Shown: positions 1 through 7,355 of the stretch, piece after piece | Layout: each line of letters starts with the position of its first letter | Position numbering within the stretch: the first letter of the stretch is position 1 | Source of the DNA: an uncultured Oscillospiraceae bacterium | Lineage (GTDB): Bacteria > Bacillota > Clostridia > Oscillospirales > Oscillospiraceae | Assembly (NCBI GenBank): GCA_934597175.1 | Contig: CAKTQR010000034.1 | Coordinates: 1 to 25,598, forward strand | Length of the DNA: 25,598 nt | Direction of reading: 5' to 3' | Notes under the pieces: model-generated | What the model was told of the DNA's origin: nothing | The model's input: the letters and a program-made list of their open reading frames with translations, nothing else | The model's database searches: none | Made by a program: the position numbers and the translations under genes

Positions 1-74
1 GGGAATAGCTCAGCTGGTAGAGCGGCGGTCTCCAAAACCGTAGGCCGAGGGTTCGAAGCCTTCTTCCCCTGCCA
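1..74 (+). tRNA. tRNA-Trp (CCA), 5' end cut by window edge
   Basis: The cloverleaf can be read directly. The 3' acceptor strand TTCCCCT, discriminator G and encoded CCA end at base 74. The window begins at the third base of the 5' acceptor strand (expected AGGGGAA, two bases missing). The anticodon stem GCGGT/ACCGT encloses the loop CTCCAAA with anticodon CCA, which reads the Trp codon UGG. The T-arm GAGGG-TTCGAAG-CCTTC is intact. Nothing nearby suggests use as an integration site: there is no integrase and no repeated tRNA end in the window. Confidence 0.95.
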
Positions 75-109
75 AAAACGACGAGTTTCGATAGAGATTC
101 GTCGTTTTT
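74..109 (+). terminator. Rho-independent terminator of tRNA-Trp
   Basis: An 11-bp perfect stem, AAAAACGACGA (74-84) against TCGTCGTTTTT (99-109), has a 14-nt loop. It starts at the last base of the tRNA CCA, and the 3' arm supplies the U-run. The flanking A and T runs mean it could also stop transcription from the other strand. Confidence 0.85.
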
Positions 110-128
110 ACTATTCATTCTTACCTAA

Positions 129-162
129 AAGCCGCTGCCTGTGGTCTCACAGGCGGCGGCTT
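129..162 (-). terminator. Terminator at the end of the leftward pil operon
   Basis: A 15-bp stem (129-143 against 148-162, one G-T pair, 4-nt loop) lies 21 bases beyond the stop codon of the GGDEF gene. Read on the minus strand, the GC-rich stem ends in GGCTTTTAGG, a short U-run. It is the first strong stem with a U-run after pilB and so probably ends the whole operon. Confidence 0.75.
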
Positions 163-183
163 ACTTGTTTCTATTTTCGCTCA

Positions 184-765
184 TCAATCCGTGTGCTTTT
201 TCGCCTGATACATGTTTGAATCGGCACGGGCGATTATGTCCTTTATCTCCGGGCCGCTGCCGTAGGCGTAGCCGAAGGAGGCAGAGATATCCGTCGAGCC
301 GCACCATTTACCGCACAGGCTCTTCAGCTGCGCCTCTGAGGCGTTTTCAGATATCAGCAGAAACTCATCACCACCGTAGCGGAAAGCCTGACACGACTCA
401 TCACAGATGGCAATAAGACTATCCGCCATTTTGCGTATCAGCTGATCGCCGGCGAGGTGGCCGAGGCGATCGTTTTCGGCCTTGAGCTGATTTATATCCC
501 AAAAGATGACGCCGACGCTCTCAAGCTTCGGGTACTTCTCCTCAATGAGCCTGTCGCAGCAGGATTTGTTCTTCAGCCCCGTGAGACTGTCGGTCTCGCA
601 GCGCTCAACGAGCGCAGCTTCACGCTGACGGGCTTTTTGCAGCAGTGCAACAGCAAGGCACGCAAGACACAAAACGGCGATATCGGCGGCGTAGGGGGCT
701 TTTAAATGAACGCAGGCGATGCAGGCGGCGGCGAGAGCGGCAAGTGCAAGAATTTTTATCTTCAT
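184..765 (-). CDS. Membrane-anchored GGDEF-domain protein (putative diguanylate cyclase)
   Basis: A 193-residue protein with two short hydrophobic segments (about 3-20 and 25-43) followed by a GGDEF domain. Visible landmarks are TDSLTGLKNK (58-67), WDINQLKAEND (89-99, with D90 as likely metal ligand), an intact GGDEF (131-135) and the closing ADSNMYQAKK (181-190). GGDEF enzymes condense two GTP into cyclic-di-GMP. The signature is complete, so activity is likely. The RxxD inhibitory site expected nine residues before the first Gly is absent (DESC), so product inhibition through an I-site is not expected. The ATG at 765 was chosen over an upstream ATG at 813 because GAGGTG sits directly before it and the longer version would overlap the pilO stop. 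It is the last gene of the T4P operon, 47 bases after pilO, with a hairpin between them. Confidence 0.9.
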   Translation of the reverse strand: MKIKILALAALAAACIACVHLKAPYAADIAVLCLACLAVALLQKARQREAALVERCETDSLTGLKNKSCCDRLIEEKYPKLESVGVIFWDINQLKAENDRLGHLAGDQLIRKMADSLIAICDESCQAFRYGGDEFLLISENASEAQLKSLCGKWCGSTDISASFGYAYGSGPEIKDIIARADSNMYQAKKHTD

Positions 766-783
766 AATACACCTCATATGGCA

Positions 784-805
784 ACACCCGCCGATGGGCG
801 GGTGT
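784..805 (-). promoter_or_regulatory. Intercistronic hairpin between pilO and the GGDEF gene
   Basis: A perfect 9-bp GC-rich stem, ACACCCGCC (784-792) against GGCGGGTGT (797-805), with a 4-nt loop, begins 7 bases past the pilO stop. On the minus strand it is followed by TGCC rather than a U-run. It is better read as an mRNA-stability or partial-termination element that lowers GGDEF expression than as a full terminator. Confidence 0.6.
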
Positions 806-812
806 ATGGTCA

Positions 813-1367
813 TTATTTCAGGTTGGTGCTTTCAAAGAAGGTCATGATAGCCTCGACCTTGACTGCGCCGCTTTCGATGTTATCCTCGGCGCTGACGGAC
901 AGGTCGGTTATGAGGCAGCGCCAGCGATTGTTGGCAAGCTGCGACACGATATTTTTGGCATTGTCGTAGTTGGAAGCGGTGAACGAGAGGTTTACATTGC
1001 GGCGAACGATACCGTCGTCACCGATGATAGGGTCTGCAAAATTGATGGAGTAATCCGAGCCGTGGGCGAGGATGCCGTTGAGCTCACGCATGAGCTGCTT
1101 GGCGTTATCATAGGGGGCGATCTCGGTGATCTCGTCCTTGGGGCGGGAGAGTATCTCGTCGAGCTCGGCCTTCATCTTATCCATGGAGGCGACCTGCGCC
1201 TGCGAGACGGTCAGCTGGCTTTCTGCCTCGGATATCTGAATATTGATATCGGCGATATCCTTTTTCAGCGGGGTGAGGAAGAACAGGTAGTAGCAAACGC
1301 CGACGAGGAGGACAACGAGGAACACGACCATGATGACCTCACGGCCGGTAAGCTTGGATTTCTTCAT
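813..1367 (-). CDS. pilO: PilO-like type IV pilus alignment subcomplex protein
   Basis: A 184-residue bitopic membrane protein: a short Lys-rich cytoplasmic start, one transmembrane helix (about 10-31), a coiled-coil stretch (about 35-75) and a C-terminal alpha/beta domain of the ferredoxin-like size expected for PilO. Sequence identity to PilO is weak by eye. The call rests on this architecture and on the gene lying directly after pilM and pilN in the canonical order. PilO pairs with PilN outside the membrane and links the cytoplasmic PilM and motor to the growing pilus. The ATG at 1367 was preferred over the one at 1388 because AAGGAGG lies about 10 bases upstream and it follows the pilN stop by one base. 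No PilP or PilQ follows, as expected in a Gram-positive. Confidence 0.8.
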   Translation of the reverse strand: MKKSKLTGREVIMVVFLVVLLVGVCYYLFFLTPLKKDIADINIQISEAESQLTVSQAQVASMDKMKAELDEILSRPKDEITEIAPYDNAKQLMRELNGILAHGSDYSINFADPIIGDDGIVRRNVNLSFTASNYDNAKNIVSQLANNRWRCLITDLSVSAEDNIESGAVKVEAIMTFFESTNLK

Positions 1368-1368
1368 A

Positions 1369-1956
1369 TCACTGCGCCTCCTTAGCAAGATTTATTGTCA
1401 TGAACATCTCGGCCTGCTCGGCATTTTCGGCCTCGGCGCTGTAGACATAGGCGCTTTCGACCATGGGGCTGGATTCGAGATCCTTAACGACGGCGCTGGC
1501 CTGGATGAGGGTGATGCCCCGCATATTCATGGTGATGACATTGCCGTTGACGGCGAAATTTTCGATAACGGCGGTGTCCTTGACCTTCGACTCGATGAGG
1601 GAGTAGACCTCCATGCGGTCGACGAGGGAGACCTCGTCCTCATTCATCCAGCCGTAGCTGTAGCGACCGTACTGCTTTTCGAGCTCGGGGTAATCCTTGA
1701 GCTTGAGGTTGAGCATCTCCTGCTGGGACTGGATATCAGCCAGCTGCGCATAAGCGTCGGTCTTTTTGCTGAGCTGATCGATAAAGCCGAACTTGGCAAA
1801 CAGGGCAAGAACTATGACGATAACTATGAGGTAGGGCGCCATTTTTCTGAGGTCGAAGCTGCTGACATGGCGGGAGAAGTTCATAGTCTTCTTCGTCGGG
1901 GCGGCAGTATTCACCTTGTTTTTGGTTTTGGGCTTGGATTTAAGTTCAAGAGCCAT
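1369..1956 (-). CDS. pilN: PilN-like type IV pilus assembly protein
   Basis: A 195-residue protein with a basic cytoplasmic N-terminus of about 40 residues, one transmembrane helix (about 41-58), a helical coiled-coil region (about 60-95) and a C-terminal soluble domain with alternating beta and alpha segments (about 110-195). This is the PilN plan. In known systems the cytoplasmic tail of PilN binds PilM. The tail here lacks an obvious match to the INLLP-type motif of proteobacterial PilN, so the PilM contact may differ. GGGAGG lies upstream of the ATG at 1956, and the gene follows pilM by 15 bases. It is part of the pilM-pilN-pilO block. Confidence 0.82.
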   Translation of the reverse strand: MALELKSKPKTKNKVNTAAPTKKTMNFSRHVSSFDLRKMAPYLIVIVIVLALFAKFGFIDQLSKKTDAYAQLADIQSQQEMLNLKLKDYPELEKQYGRYSYGWMNEDEVSLVDRMEVYSLIESKVKDTAVIENFAVNGNVITMNMRGITLIQASAVVKDLESSPMVESAYVYSAEAENAEQAEMFMTINLAKEAQ

Positions 1957-1971
1957 TATATACGACCTCCC

Positions 1972-2970
1972 TTATTGCTGAACGGCAGCGCCGACGGCGA
2001 TAGCGCAGGCCAGAGGCAGCGCACTGTCGTCACCGTGAAGATTGACGAGCCTTCTTATATTATGCATAGCGAGATTGGTGTTTTTCAAAATTGCGGTGCG
2101 CAGGCTTTCGATGACCGAGGAGCCGCCGCAGTAGTAGATATCGGTGAGCTTGTTGCCCTCGTCGGCGTAGGTGTTATTGTAGAAGGCGACGACCTTCATG
2201 ACCTCGACGGCGATATTCATGGCGACATCGCTGCAGCAGTCGAGCGAGAGGACATTGTCCATATTCGCCTCCTTGCGGGAACGGGCGACATAGGCGTCGA
2301 CACGCTGGTTAGCGGCGATCGCCTCGTCGAAGAGCTGACCGCCGATCTCGATATCCTTACCCATGACATAGTTATCGTCAAGGAAGATATCCACACGGGT
2401 GGCGTGCTGACCGACATCGACGACGGCGAGGCACTTGGGCTCGTTCTTGGCTCTCATGACGAGGTTGAGCCACGCCATCTCGTGGGGGATGGCGACCTTC
2501 ATGGTCAGGCCGGCCTTTTTAAAGATATCGTAGTAGCTTTCGACGACCTCCTTGGGAACGGCGGCGGCGTAAAGCTCGATGGACTTTTCGTTTACACGCA
2601 CGACCGAGTAGTCGTAATCGTACTTTTCGGCGTCCTTGCCGACGAAGTCACGGAACTCAAAGGGCAGATTAAGCTTCAGCTCCTGCTCGCTCATAATGGG
2701 CATGGTGACATGGTGGGCGATGACGACCTGCGGGGGGAGGACGAAGGCGCACGGACCGGGACGGATGCCGTACTCCTTGAGCATATCCTTGATAAAATTG
2801 GTCAAAGCGGTGGGAGCGGTGACACGCCCCTCACGGATAAGATTTTCGGGCAGGCGCTTGGCCGCCATTTCCGCAACGGCGTCGCCGATGCAGACGGCAA
2901 GCTTGAGGGTATCGCTGCCTATCTCGATCCCTATCATTTTTTTGCTGGGCTTTAATCTGTCTTGAATCAT
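1972..2970 (-). CDS. pilM: PilM actin-like ATPase of the type IV pilus
   Basis: A 332-residue cytoplasmic protein of the actin/FtsA superfamily. Nucleotide-binding landmarks are visible: phosphate-1 loop IGIEIGSDTLKLA (13-25), phosphate-2 loop VVDVGQHATRVDIF (183-196) and the adenosine loop YYCGGSSVIESL (279-290). The length matches PilM (about 330-350). PilM binds the PilN tail and connects the PilN/PilO platform to the motor ATPases. The ATG at 2970 has AGGAGGT five bases upstream; an in-frame ATG at 3006 has no such support. The 91 bases before it (2971-3061) contain an AT-rich stretch but no promoter I would defend. Confidence 0.92.
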   Translation of the reverse strand: MIQDRLKPSKKMIGIEIGSDTLKLAVCIGDAVAEMAAKRLPENLIREGRVTAPTALTNFIKDMLKEYGIRPGPCAFVLPPQVVIAHHVTMPIMSEQELKLNLPFEFRDFVGKDAEKYDYDYSVVRVNEKSIELYAAAVPKEVVESYYDIFKKAGLTMKVAIPHEMAWLNLVMRAKNEPKCLAVVDVGQHATRVDIFLDDNYVMGKDIEIGGQLFDEAIAANQRVDAYVARSRKEANMDNVLSLDCCSDVAMNIAVEVMKVVAFYNNTYADEGNKLTDIYYCGGSSVIESLRTAILKNTNLAMHNIRRLVNLHGDDSALPLACAIAVGAAVQQ

Positions 2971-3061
2971 TGAAGACCTCCTGCCCGGACTGACCGGGGC
3001 ATGCAAATTTGGGGGGGTGGCGAAAATTGAATAAATATTTAAAATTTTTCTTATGTGTAAC

Positions 3062-3856
3062 TCAGAACAAGCCGAGATACCAGTTGACGATAGGAGAGCC
3101 CACCATGAGGGTGAGCAGCATGCCGGCGCTGAGCGCAGGACCGAAAGGGAAGGCTTTGTCAGAGCGCCTTAGCAAAAGCGCCATCACGAGGCCGAGCACA
3201 CACGAGAACACCAGCAGCAGCAGGCACTCCGGCAGGTCGAGGAACAGACCCAGCACGAACAGCAGCTTTATATCGCCGCCGCCCATGCTCTCTTTTTTGA
3301 GCACCTTGTCCATGAACAGGCTCAGGAGCAGCACAGCGCCGCCGAGAACGAGCCCGTGCCACAGGGAATACCAGACGCTTGCAAAGCCGCCGTAGTAATA
3401 AGCGTAGATAAGCTGGCACACGGCGGGGATCATCAGAAATCTGTCGGGTATCGTCATCGTGTCAAGGTCGATAAGCGACAGGGTGAACAGGCAGCTTGTG
3501 AGCACCATTATATCCAGCGTATACAGCGTAAAGCCGTATCTCAGGAACACCGCAGCGAAGATGAGAGCCAGCCCCAGCTCCGTGAGCGGATAGCGGGGGG
3601 AGATCTTCTCGCCGCAGTAGCGGCACTTGCCCTTGGAGAATATGTAGCTGAAAAGAGGGATAAGGTCGAGGGTGTGCAGCTCATGGCGGCAAGCGGGGCA
3701 AATGCTTTTGCCCTTTGTCCAGCTTTTTTTGTTTGCGATGCGCCAGGCGAGGCAGTTTAGCGCACTGCCCATGCACAGACCCAAAATGACGCACAGCACG
3801 AGCAGATACACAAGCGCCGTCGTGTCAAGATAGCTTAAATCGTAGACCTGCTTCAT
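3062..3856 (-). CDS. pilD: Prepilin peptidase / N-methyltransferase PilD
   Basis: A 264-residue polytopic membrane protein of the PilD/GspO family. It has the N-terminal GSALNCLAWR region, a cytoplasmic zinc tetra-cysteine motif (C53, C56, C78, C81) typical of bifunctional enzymes, and the two catalytic aspartates of the aspartic prepilin peptidase: one in LIDLDTMTIPDR (D130/D132 region) and D195 in GGGDIK. The conserved FPFGPAL lies at 236-242. It removes the leader after the Gly of KKG|FTLIE and methylates the new N-terminus. Its substrates are the six prepilin-like proteins in this window. The ATG at 3856 overlaps the pilin stop in an ATGA arrangement, so translation is probably coupled to the upstream pilin. 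Confidence 0.95.
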   Translation of the reverse strand: MKQVYDLSYLDTTALVYLLVLCVILGLCMGSALNCLAWRIANKKSWTKGKSICPACRHELHTLDLIPLFSYIFSKGKCRYCGEKISPRYPLTELGLALIFAAVFLRYGFTLYTLDIMVLTSCLFTLSLIDLDTMTIPDRFLMIPAVCQLIYAYYYGGFASVWYSLWHGLVLGGAVLLLSLFMDKVLKKESMGGGDIKLLFVLGLFLDLPECLLLLVFSCVLGLVMALLLRRSDKAFPFGPALSAGMLLTLMVGSPIVNWYLGLF

Positions 3857-4317
3857 GTGTTGTTCTCCGGATGGGAAACATTGTACCAAGTCGGGGTAGT
3901 ACCGTCGCCGGTGTTTGCCGCCTGCTCCTTGCTCAAGCCCGTGAGCGTGGTCGTGCCATGCTCGGCGATATCGGCGAAGTAATCAAGCCCGTAGTACAGG
4001 TTGTTGCTTTCGTAGTAGATCTTTATAAAGCCCGGGTTTACATACATGATATACATGTCCGAGCCGGGGAAAGTTTTGCAGTCGCCGACTTCAAGTTCAG
4101 CGGTTTGTAGTATGCTGCCGTCGGCATTTTGTGTCATGAGTAAGGTGTTAGCCTGACCTAGCACAGTGCGCAGATTCGCAGCGTCAGCCGCCGCCTCAGC
4201 CTTATCCGTCGAGGATACAACGACGGGGATAATAATTGCGACCAGAACGGCAATTATCGCTATGACGACGAGCATTTCTATGAGGGTAAAGCCCTTTTTG
4301 TTGAGTCGCTTTTTCAT
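3853..4317 (-). CDS. pilA: Type IV pilin (second of two tandem pilins)
   Basis: A 154-residue prepilin with leader MKKRLNKKG cut after G9, then FTLIEMLVVIAIIAVLVAI with Glu at mature position 5. Residues 7-36 are nearly identical to the neighbouring pilin at 4483-4905, while the C-terminal domains differ completely. The mature protein has about 145 residues with an alpha1 spine and a small beta domain rich in Tyr. It carries a single Cys, so no classical intramolecular disulfide loop is possible. GAGAGG lies seven bases before the ATG. The stop overlaps pilD by 4 nt. It lies downstream of the other pilin behind two strong hairpins, so its expression may be lower. Confidence 0.93.
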   Translation of the reverse strand: MKKRLNKKGFTLIEMLVVIAIIAVLVAIIIPVVVSSTDKAEAAADAANLRTVLGQANTLLMTQNADGSILQTAELEVGDCKTFPGSDMYIMYVNPGFIKIYYESNNLYYGLDYFADIAEHGTTTLTGLSKEQAANTGDGTTPTWYNVSHPENNT

Positions 4318-4354
4318 GGCAAAGCCTCTCTGTGTCAGTGTCAGTTATGACCTA

Positions 4355-4437
4355 TGGATGACTGTCCGAGCCATCGGGCAGTCATCCAAGTTCCATAGCT
4401 TAGGGCAGGACGCAGACAGCAACCCTCTGTCTGCGTC
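4355..4437 (-). promoter_or_regulatory. Two strong tandem hairpins between the two pilin genes
   Basis: Hairpin 1 (first met on the minus-strand transcript): 11-bp perfect stem, 4409-4419 against 4427-4437, 7-nt loop. Hairpin 2: 15-bp stem, 4355-4369 against 4374-4388, with one internal mismatch (A-C on the transcript) and a 4-nt loop. Neither is followed by a U-run on the minus strand. This fits 3'-end protection or processing of an abundant upstream pilin mRNA, with reduced read-through to the second pilin and pilD. The intercistronic space is 165 bases, far larger than most others in the operon. Confidence 0.7.
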
Positions 4438-4482
4438 GCCCGTTATTATATTACTGGGTTGTTATATTCGATGGGAAATAAA

Positions 4483-4905
4483 TCAGCCGTTGCCGCCCTG
4501 CTGACCGCCGCAATTGTTAACATGAGCCAGAGTGCCGCCGGATTCTGCGACCTTTGCGAAGTCTGCAATGTGGTAACCACCATAGGTAACGGTAACAACA
4601 TCGTCAACGATTGTTGCTGCAACTGCCGGATTATCGCCAAGACCCTTAACAGCCTTCATCTCAGGAGCAGTGAGGCCGGAAACAGTACCGCTTGCATCAA
4701 CAGTGACCTTGCCGTCCTTGGCAAGATAATGAGTTGTGATTTCTGCCTTGTAGGAACGCAGATTTGCTGCGTCGGTAGCTGCAGCTGCCTTATCGGTCGA
4801 AGAGGTGACAACGGGGATTATGATTGCTACGAGGACTGCGATGATAGCGATGACAACGAGCATCTCGATAAGGGTGAAGCCCTTCTTGTTAGTGAGTTTT
4901 TTCAT
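4483..4905 (-). CDS. pilA: Type IV pilin (first of two tandem pilins, likely major subunit)
   Basis: A 140-residue prepilin with leader MKKLTNKKG cut after G9, then FTLIEMLVVIAIIAVLVAI with Glu5, followed by a helical segment and a compact beta-rich domain. It ends in a Gly/Gln-rich tail (NNCGGQQGGNG) with the only Cys of the mature protein. The ATG at 4905 was chosen over 4920 because GAGGT sits about eight bases upstream and the leader then has the standard length. It has its own upstream gap with a candidate promoter, and it is followed by stable hairpins as is common for abundant fibre subunits. That it is the major pilin is an inference from position. Confidence 0.94.
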   Translation of the reverse strand: MKKLTNKKGFTLIEMLVVIAIIAVLVAIIIPVVTSSTDKAAAATDAANLRSYKAEITTHYLAKDGKVTVDASGTVSGLTAPEMKAVKGLGDNPAVAATIVDDVVTVTYGGYHIADFAKVAESGGTLAHVNNCGGQQGGNG

Positions 4906-4936
4906 TGATAAATACCTCAATATTCTTTGTGTGATT

Positions 4937-4966
4937 ATTGTATATTGCCCGGAGGCTGTATTTCCA
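4937..4966 (-). promoter_or_regulatory. Candidate internal promoter for the pilin genes
   Basis: On the minus strand, TGGAAA (4961-4966) and TACAAT (4937-4942) are separated by 18 bases, 32 bases upstream of the pilin ATG. The -10 matches the SigA consensus at five of six positions, the -35 at only four. An extra promoter for the subunit genes would make biological sense, but the match is moderate. Confidence 0.35.
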
Positions 4967-5005
4967 GACCGCCACGGGTTGAATGACGGCGTATGGACAA
5001 ATTTT

Positions 5006-5035
5006 AATTCATAATTTATCGATAAATTATGAATT
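5006..5035. repeat. 30-bp perfect AT-rich palindrome after pilC
   Basis: AATTCATAATTTATC (5006-5020) is followed immediately by its exact reverse complement (5021-5035). It lies one base past the pilC stop on the minus strand. As RNA it can form a stem of up to 13 bp with a small loop and could be a weak terminator or processing site. As DNA it could bind a dimeric protein. The lack of GC pairs argues against a strong intrinsic terminator. Confidence 0.75.
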
Positions 5036-5036
5036 T

Positions 5037-6263
5037 TTATACGCTGCCGTACATGCTGAACAGCGGGAGGTAGACCGACAGCAGGATGAAAACGACGAGG
5101 ATCGCCATGACGATGACGATGACAGGCTCAAGCAGGCTCAGCGCCGCCTTGACAGAGGCGTCGACCTCCTTGGTGTAGTACTCGCTGACTACATCGAGGG
5201 TCTCCTCAAGCTTACCTGTCTCCTCGCCGACGGCGGTCATCTCCAGCAGCAGGCCGGGGAGCCAGCGGCTCTTTTTAAGTCCGTCGCCGAGGCGGTTACC
5301 CTCAATAACGCCCTCAACGGCGGCGTTTATATCCTCGCCTATGAGCATGTTATCTGCGACATCGGCGGTTATCTTCGCCGCCTGAACGAGCGGCAGACCC
5401 GCAGCGAGCATGGTCGAAAGCGTGCTGCAGAACTGGCTTGCGCCGTTCATCTTGTTTACAAGCTTTATGCCCGGGAAGGTCAGCGCAAGTCTTGCAAAAA
5501 ATCTTGCGCCGGTCTCGGACTTTTTATAAAAGTGGATAGCCAATATAAGGGCGAGCAGCACGGCGATGATGATAAGGATATTATCGACCATGAAGTTACT
5601 CGTCGCAATGAGTATCCTCGTCGGGGCGGGGAGAGTGTTGCCCATCGAGGCAAAGGAGTCTTCAAAAACGGGGACGGCCTTTATCATGATTATCGCAATG
5701 ACCACGACGGCGACGACGAGCAGCATCACAGGATAAACAAGTGCGCTTTTTACCTTGCTGCCGACCGCAGCCGACTTCTCGTAATAATCCTTGAGTCTTT
5801 CAAAGCACTCGTCAAGCTTACCGCTTTCCTCGCCGGCACGCACGGTCTCCAAAAAGGTCTTTGGCAGGAACGAGCCTCGCTTTTCAAAGCTGTCGGCAAG
5901 GCCGTTGCCGGCGTGGACATCGTCGGCAACCTCGGTGAGCATCTTCTTGACCCGCTTGTCCTCCTCGTTTTCCGCAACCAATTGCAGGCTCGAAACAAGG
6001 GGAAGCCCGGCCTTGAGCTCAATGCCCAGCTGGCTGCACAAAAGCGCAAGCTTCTTGGGCTTTATCTTGCCGCCGCTTATCAGCGTGCCGATATCGGCGT
6101 TCATAAGGTCGTTGACCTTGCCCGCCGACACAGGCTCGACATTTATAAGCACCCGGCAGTTTTCACGGGCCTTTGTCACGGCGTCGGCCTGGTCGAACGC
6201 CTCAACTACGCCCTCGATCTGAGCACCGCTCGTGCTCAAACCCTGATAACGATATGTTGTCAT
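5037..6263 (-). CDS. pilC: Type IV pilus platform protein PilC (GspF family)
   Basis: A 408-residue polytopic membrane protein with the two-fold GspF repeat. The first repeat covers about 72-195, with GEESGKLDECFERLKDYYEK (144-163), and the second about 273-400, with the matching GEETGKLEETLDVVSEYYTK (346-365). Transmembrane helices lie near 176-195, 226-245 and 378-400. PilC is the inner-membrane platform that the motor ATPases turn against to add or remove pilin subunits. Length equals the family norm. The ATG at 6263 follows AAAGGAAA; pilT ends 20 bases upstream. The operon order pilB-pilT-pilC is the usual one. Confidence 0.95.
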   Translation of the reverse strand: MTTYRYQGLSTSGAQIEGVVEAFDQADAVTKARENCRVLINVEPVSAGKVNDLMNADIGTLISGGKIKPKKLALLCSQLGIELKAGLPLVSSLQLVAENEEDKRVKKMLTEVADDVHAGNGLADSFEKRGSFLPKTFLETVRAGEESGKLDECFERLKDYYEKSAAVGSKVKSALVYPVMLLVVAVVVIAIIMIKAVPVFEDSFASMGNTLPAPTRILIATSNFMVDNILIIIAVLLALILAIHFYKKSETGARFFARLALTFPGIKLVNKMNGASQFCSTLSTMLAAGLPLVQAAKITADVADNMLIGEDINAAVEGVIEGNRLGDGLKKSRWLPGLLLEMTAVGEETGKLEETLDVVSEYYTKEVDASVKAALSLLEPVIVIVMAILVVFILLSVYLPLFSMYGSV

Positions 6264-6283
6264 TTAAGAAAGTTTCCTTTCGG

Positions 6284-7342
6284 TTAGTACAGAGTGGAAC
6301 GCTTTACATACTCACGGTCGTGCGCAGCCCTTATCGCCGTCTCGCTCGTTATCTTGCGCTGCTTGAACAGGCTGATGAGCGAAGCGTCCATAAGGTGACA
6401 GCCGGTGTCGCCGCTCGTGACGATGGAGTTCGAGATCTGCGGCGTCTTGCCCTCACGGATGAGGTTTCTTATCGCATTGTTGGTTATCATGACCTCCGTC
6501 GCAAGCACCCTGCCCATGCCGCTCATATGCGGCAGCAGCTGCTGACATACAACGGCTTGCAGACACATGCTAAGCTGCATGCGCACCTGCGCCTGCTGGT
6601 CGGCGGGGAAGACATCGACGATCCTGTCTATGGTGTCGGCTGCCGAATTGGTATGCAGCGTCGCAAAAACAAGGTGGCCGGTCTCCGCTGCGATAAGCGC
6701 CGTCTCGATCGTCGAGAGCGTGCGCATCTCGCCGATGAGGATGACATCGGGGTCTTCTCGCAATATAGACTTAAGTCCGTCCTGGAACGAGCGTGTGTCC
6801 TGTCCGATCTCACGCTGGTTTATAATGCATTTGTCGGGACGGTAGATATACTCAATGGGGTCTTCAAGCGTGATGATATGCTTGCACTGCGTGTGGTTTA
6901 TCTTATCAAGCAAACAGGCAAGCGTCGTGCTCTTGCCCGAGCCGGTTTCGCCCGTGACAAGCACGATGCCCTGGTTAAACTCCGTAAACTGCTCTATCTC
7001 AAGCGGCAGACCCAGCTCCTTGAAGTTGGGGATGTGGTCGTTGAGAATTCTTATCGCAGCGGAAATGTTGCCCTGCTGGCGGAAAAGATTGACCCTGCAC
7101 CGTGTGTCCTCGTCAAAGCCGAACGCCAGGTCCTGCTCGCCTATCTCGGCGATCTCCTCATAGTTCGGGCTGAGCTCCTTGGCGTAATAAACGCAGTCGG
7201 CAGCAGTCATCACATTGTCATCAAAATTGCTGAGCCTGCCGTCGATGCGCACCCTGATGGGTATGCCGCACACGATATGTATATCGCTTGCACGCATCTC
7301 CTGCGCCTTGCTGATAATCTCGTTAAGTGAATGTTTGACCAT
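6284..7342 (-). CDS. pilT: Pilus retraction ATPase PilT
   Basis: A 352-residue secretion ATPase. Visible motifs are Walker A GETGSGKST (131-139), Asp box ITLEDPIEY (157-165), Walker B ILIGEMR with catalytic Glu E205 (201-207), His box TGHLVFATLHTN (221-232) and AIRNLIREGK (290-299). The last is the PilT signature needed for retraction, which separates it from PilB-type ATPases. Length matches PilT (about 345-370). It drives pilus disassembly, and therefore twitching motility, adhesion force and DNA uptake where these occur. AGGAGAG lies five bases upstream of the ATG; the gap to pilB is 13 bases. Its presence implies a dynamic pilus rather than a secretion pseudopilus. Confidence 0.96.
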   Translation of the reverse strand: MVKHSLNEIISKAQEMRASDIHIVCGIPIRVRIDGRLSNFDDNVMTAADCVYYAKELSPNYEEIAEIGEQDLAFGFDEDTRCRVNLFRQQGNISAAIRILNDHIPNFKELGLPLEIEQFTEFNQGIVLVTGETGSGKSTTLACLLDKINHTQCKHIITLEDPIEYIYRPDKCIINQREIGQDTRSFQDGLKSILREDPDVILIGEMRTLSTIETALIAAETGHLVFATLHTNSAADTIDRIVDVFPADQQAQVRMQLSMCLQAVVCQQLLPHMSGMGRVLATEVMITNNAIRNLIREGKTPQISNSIVTSGDTGCHLMDASLISLFKQRKITSETAIRAAHDREYVKRSTLY

Positions 7343-7355
7343 CTATTCTCTCCTG

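Noticed and set aside
1..74. tRNA-Trp as attachment site for a mobile element
   Set aside because: No integrase, no duplicated tRNA 3' end and no element boundary is visible; the adjacent genes are a regular T4P operon.
1330..2955. 541-codon plus-strand frame across pilM/pilN
   Set aside because: The minus-strand genes here have actin-like ATPase motifs and correctly placed ribosome-binding sites. The plus-strand translation is Asp/Gly/Leu/Val-rich noise.
4983..6287. 434-codon plus-strand frame opposite pilC
   Set aside because: pilC on the minus strand has the two-fold GspF repeat. The opposing frame starts in the AT palindrome and has no features.
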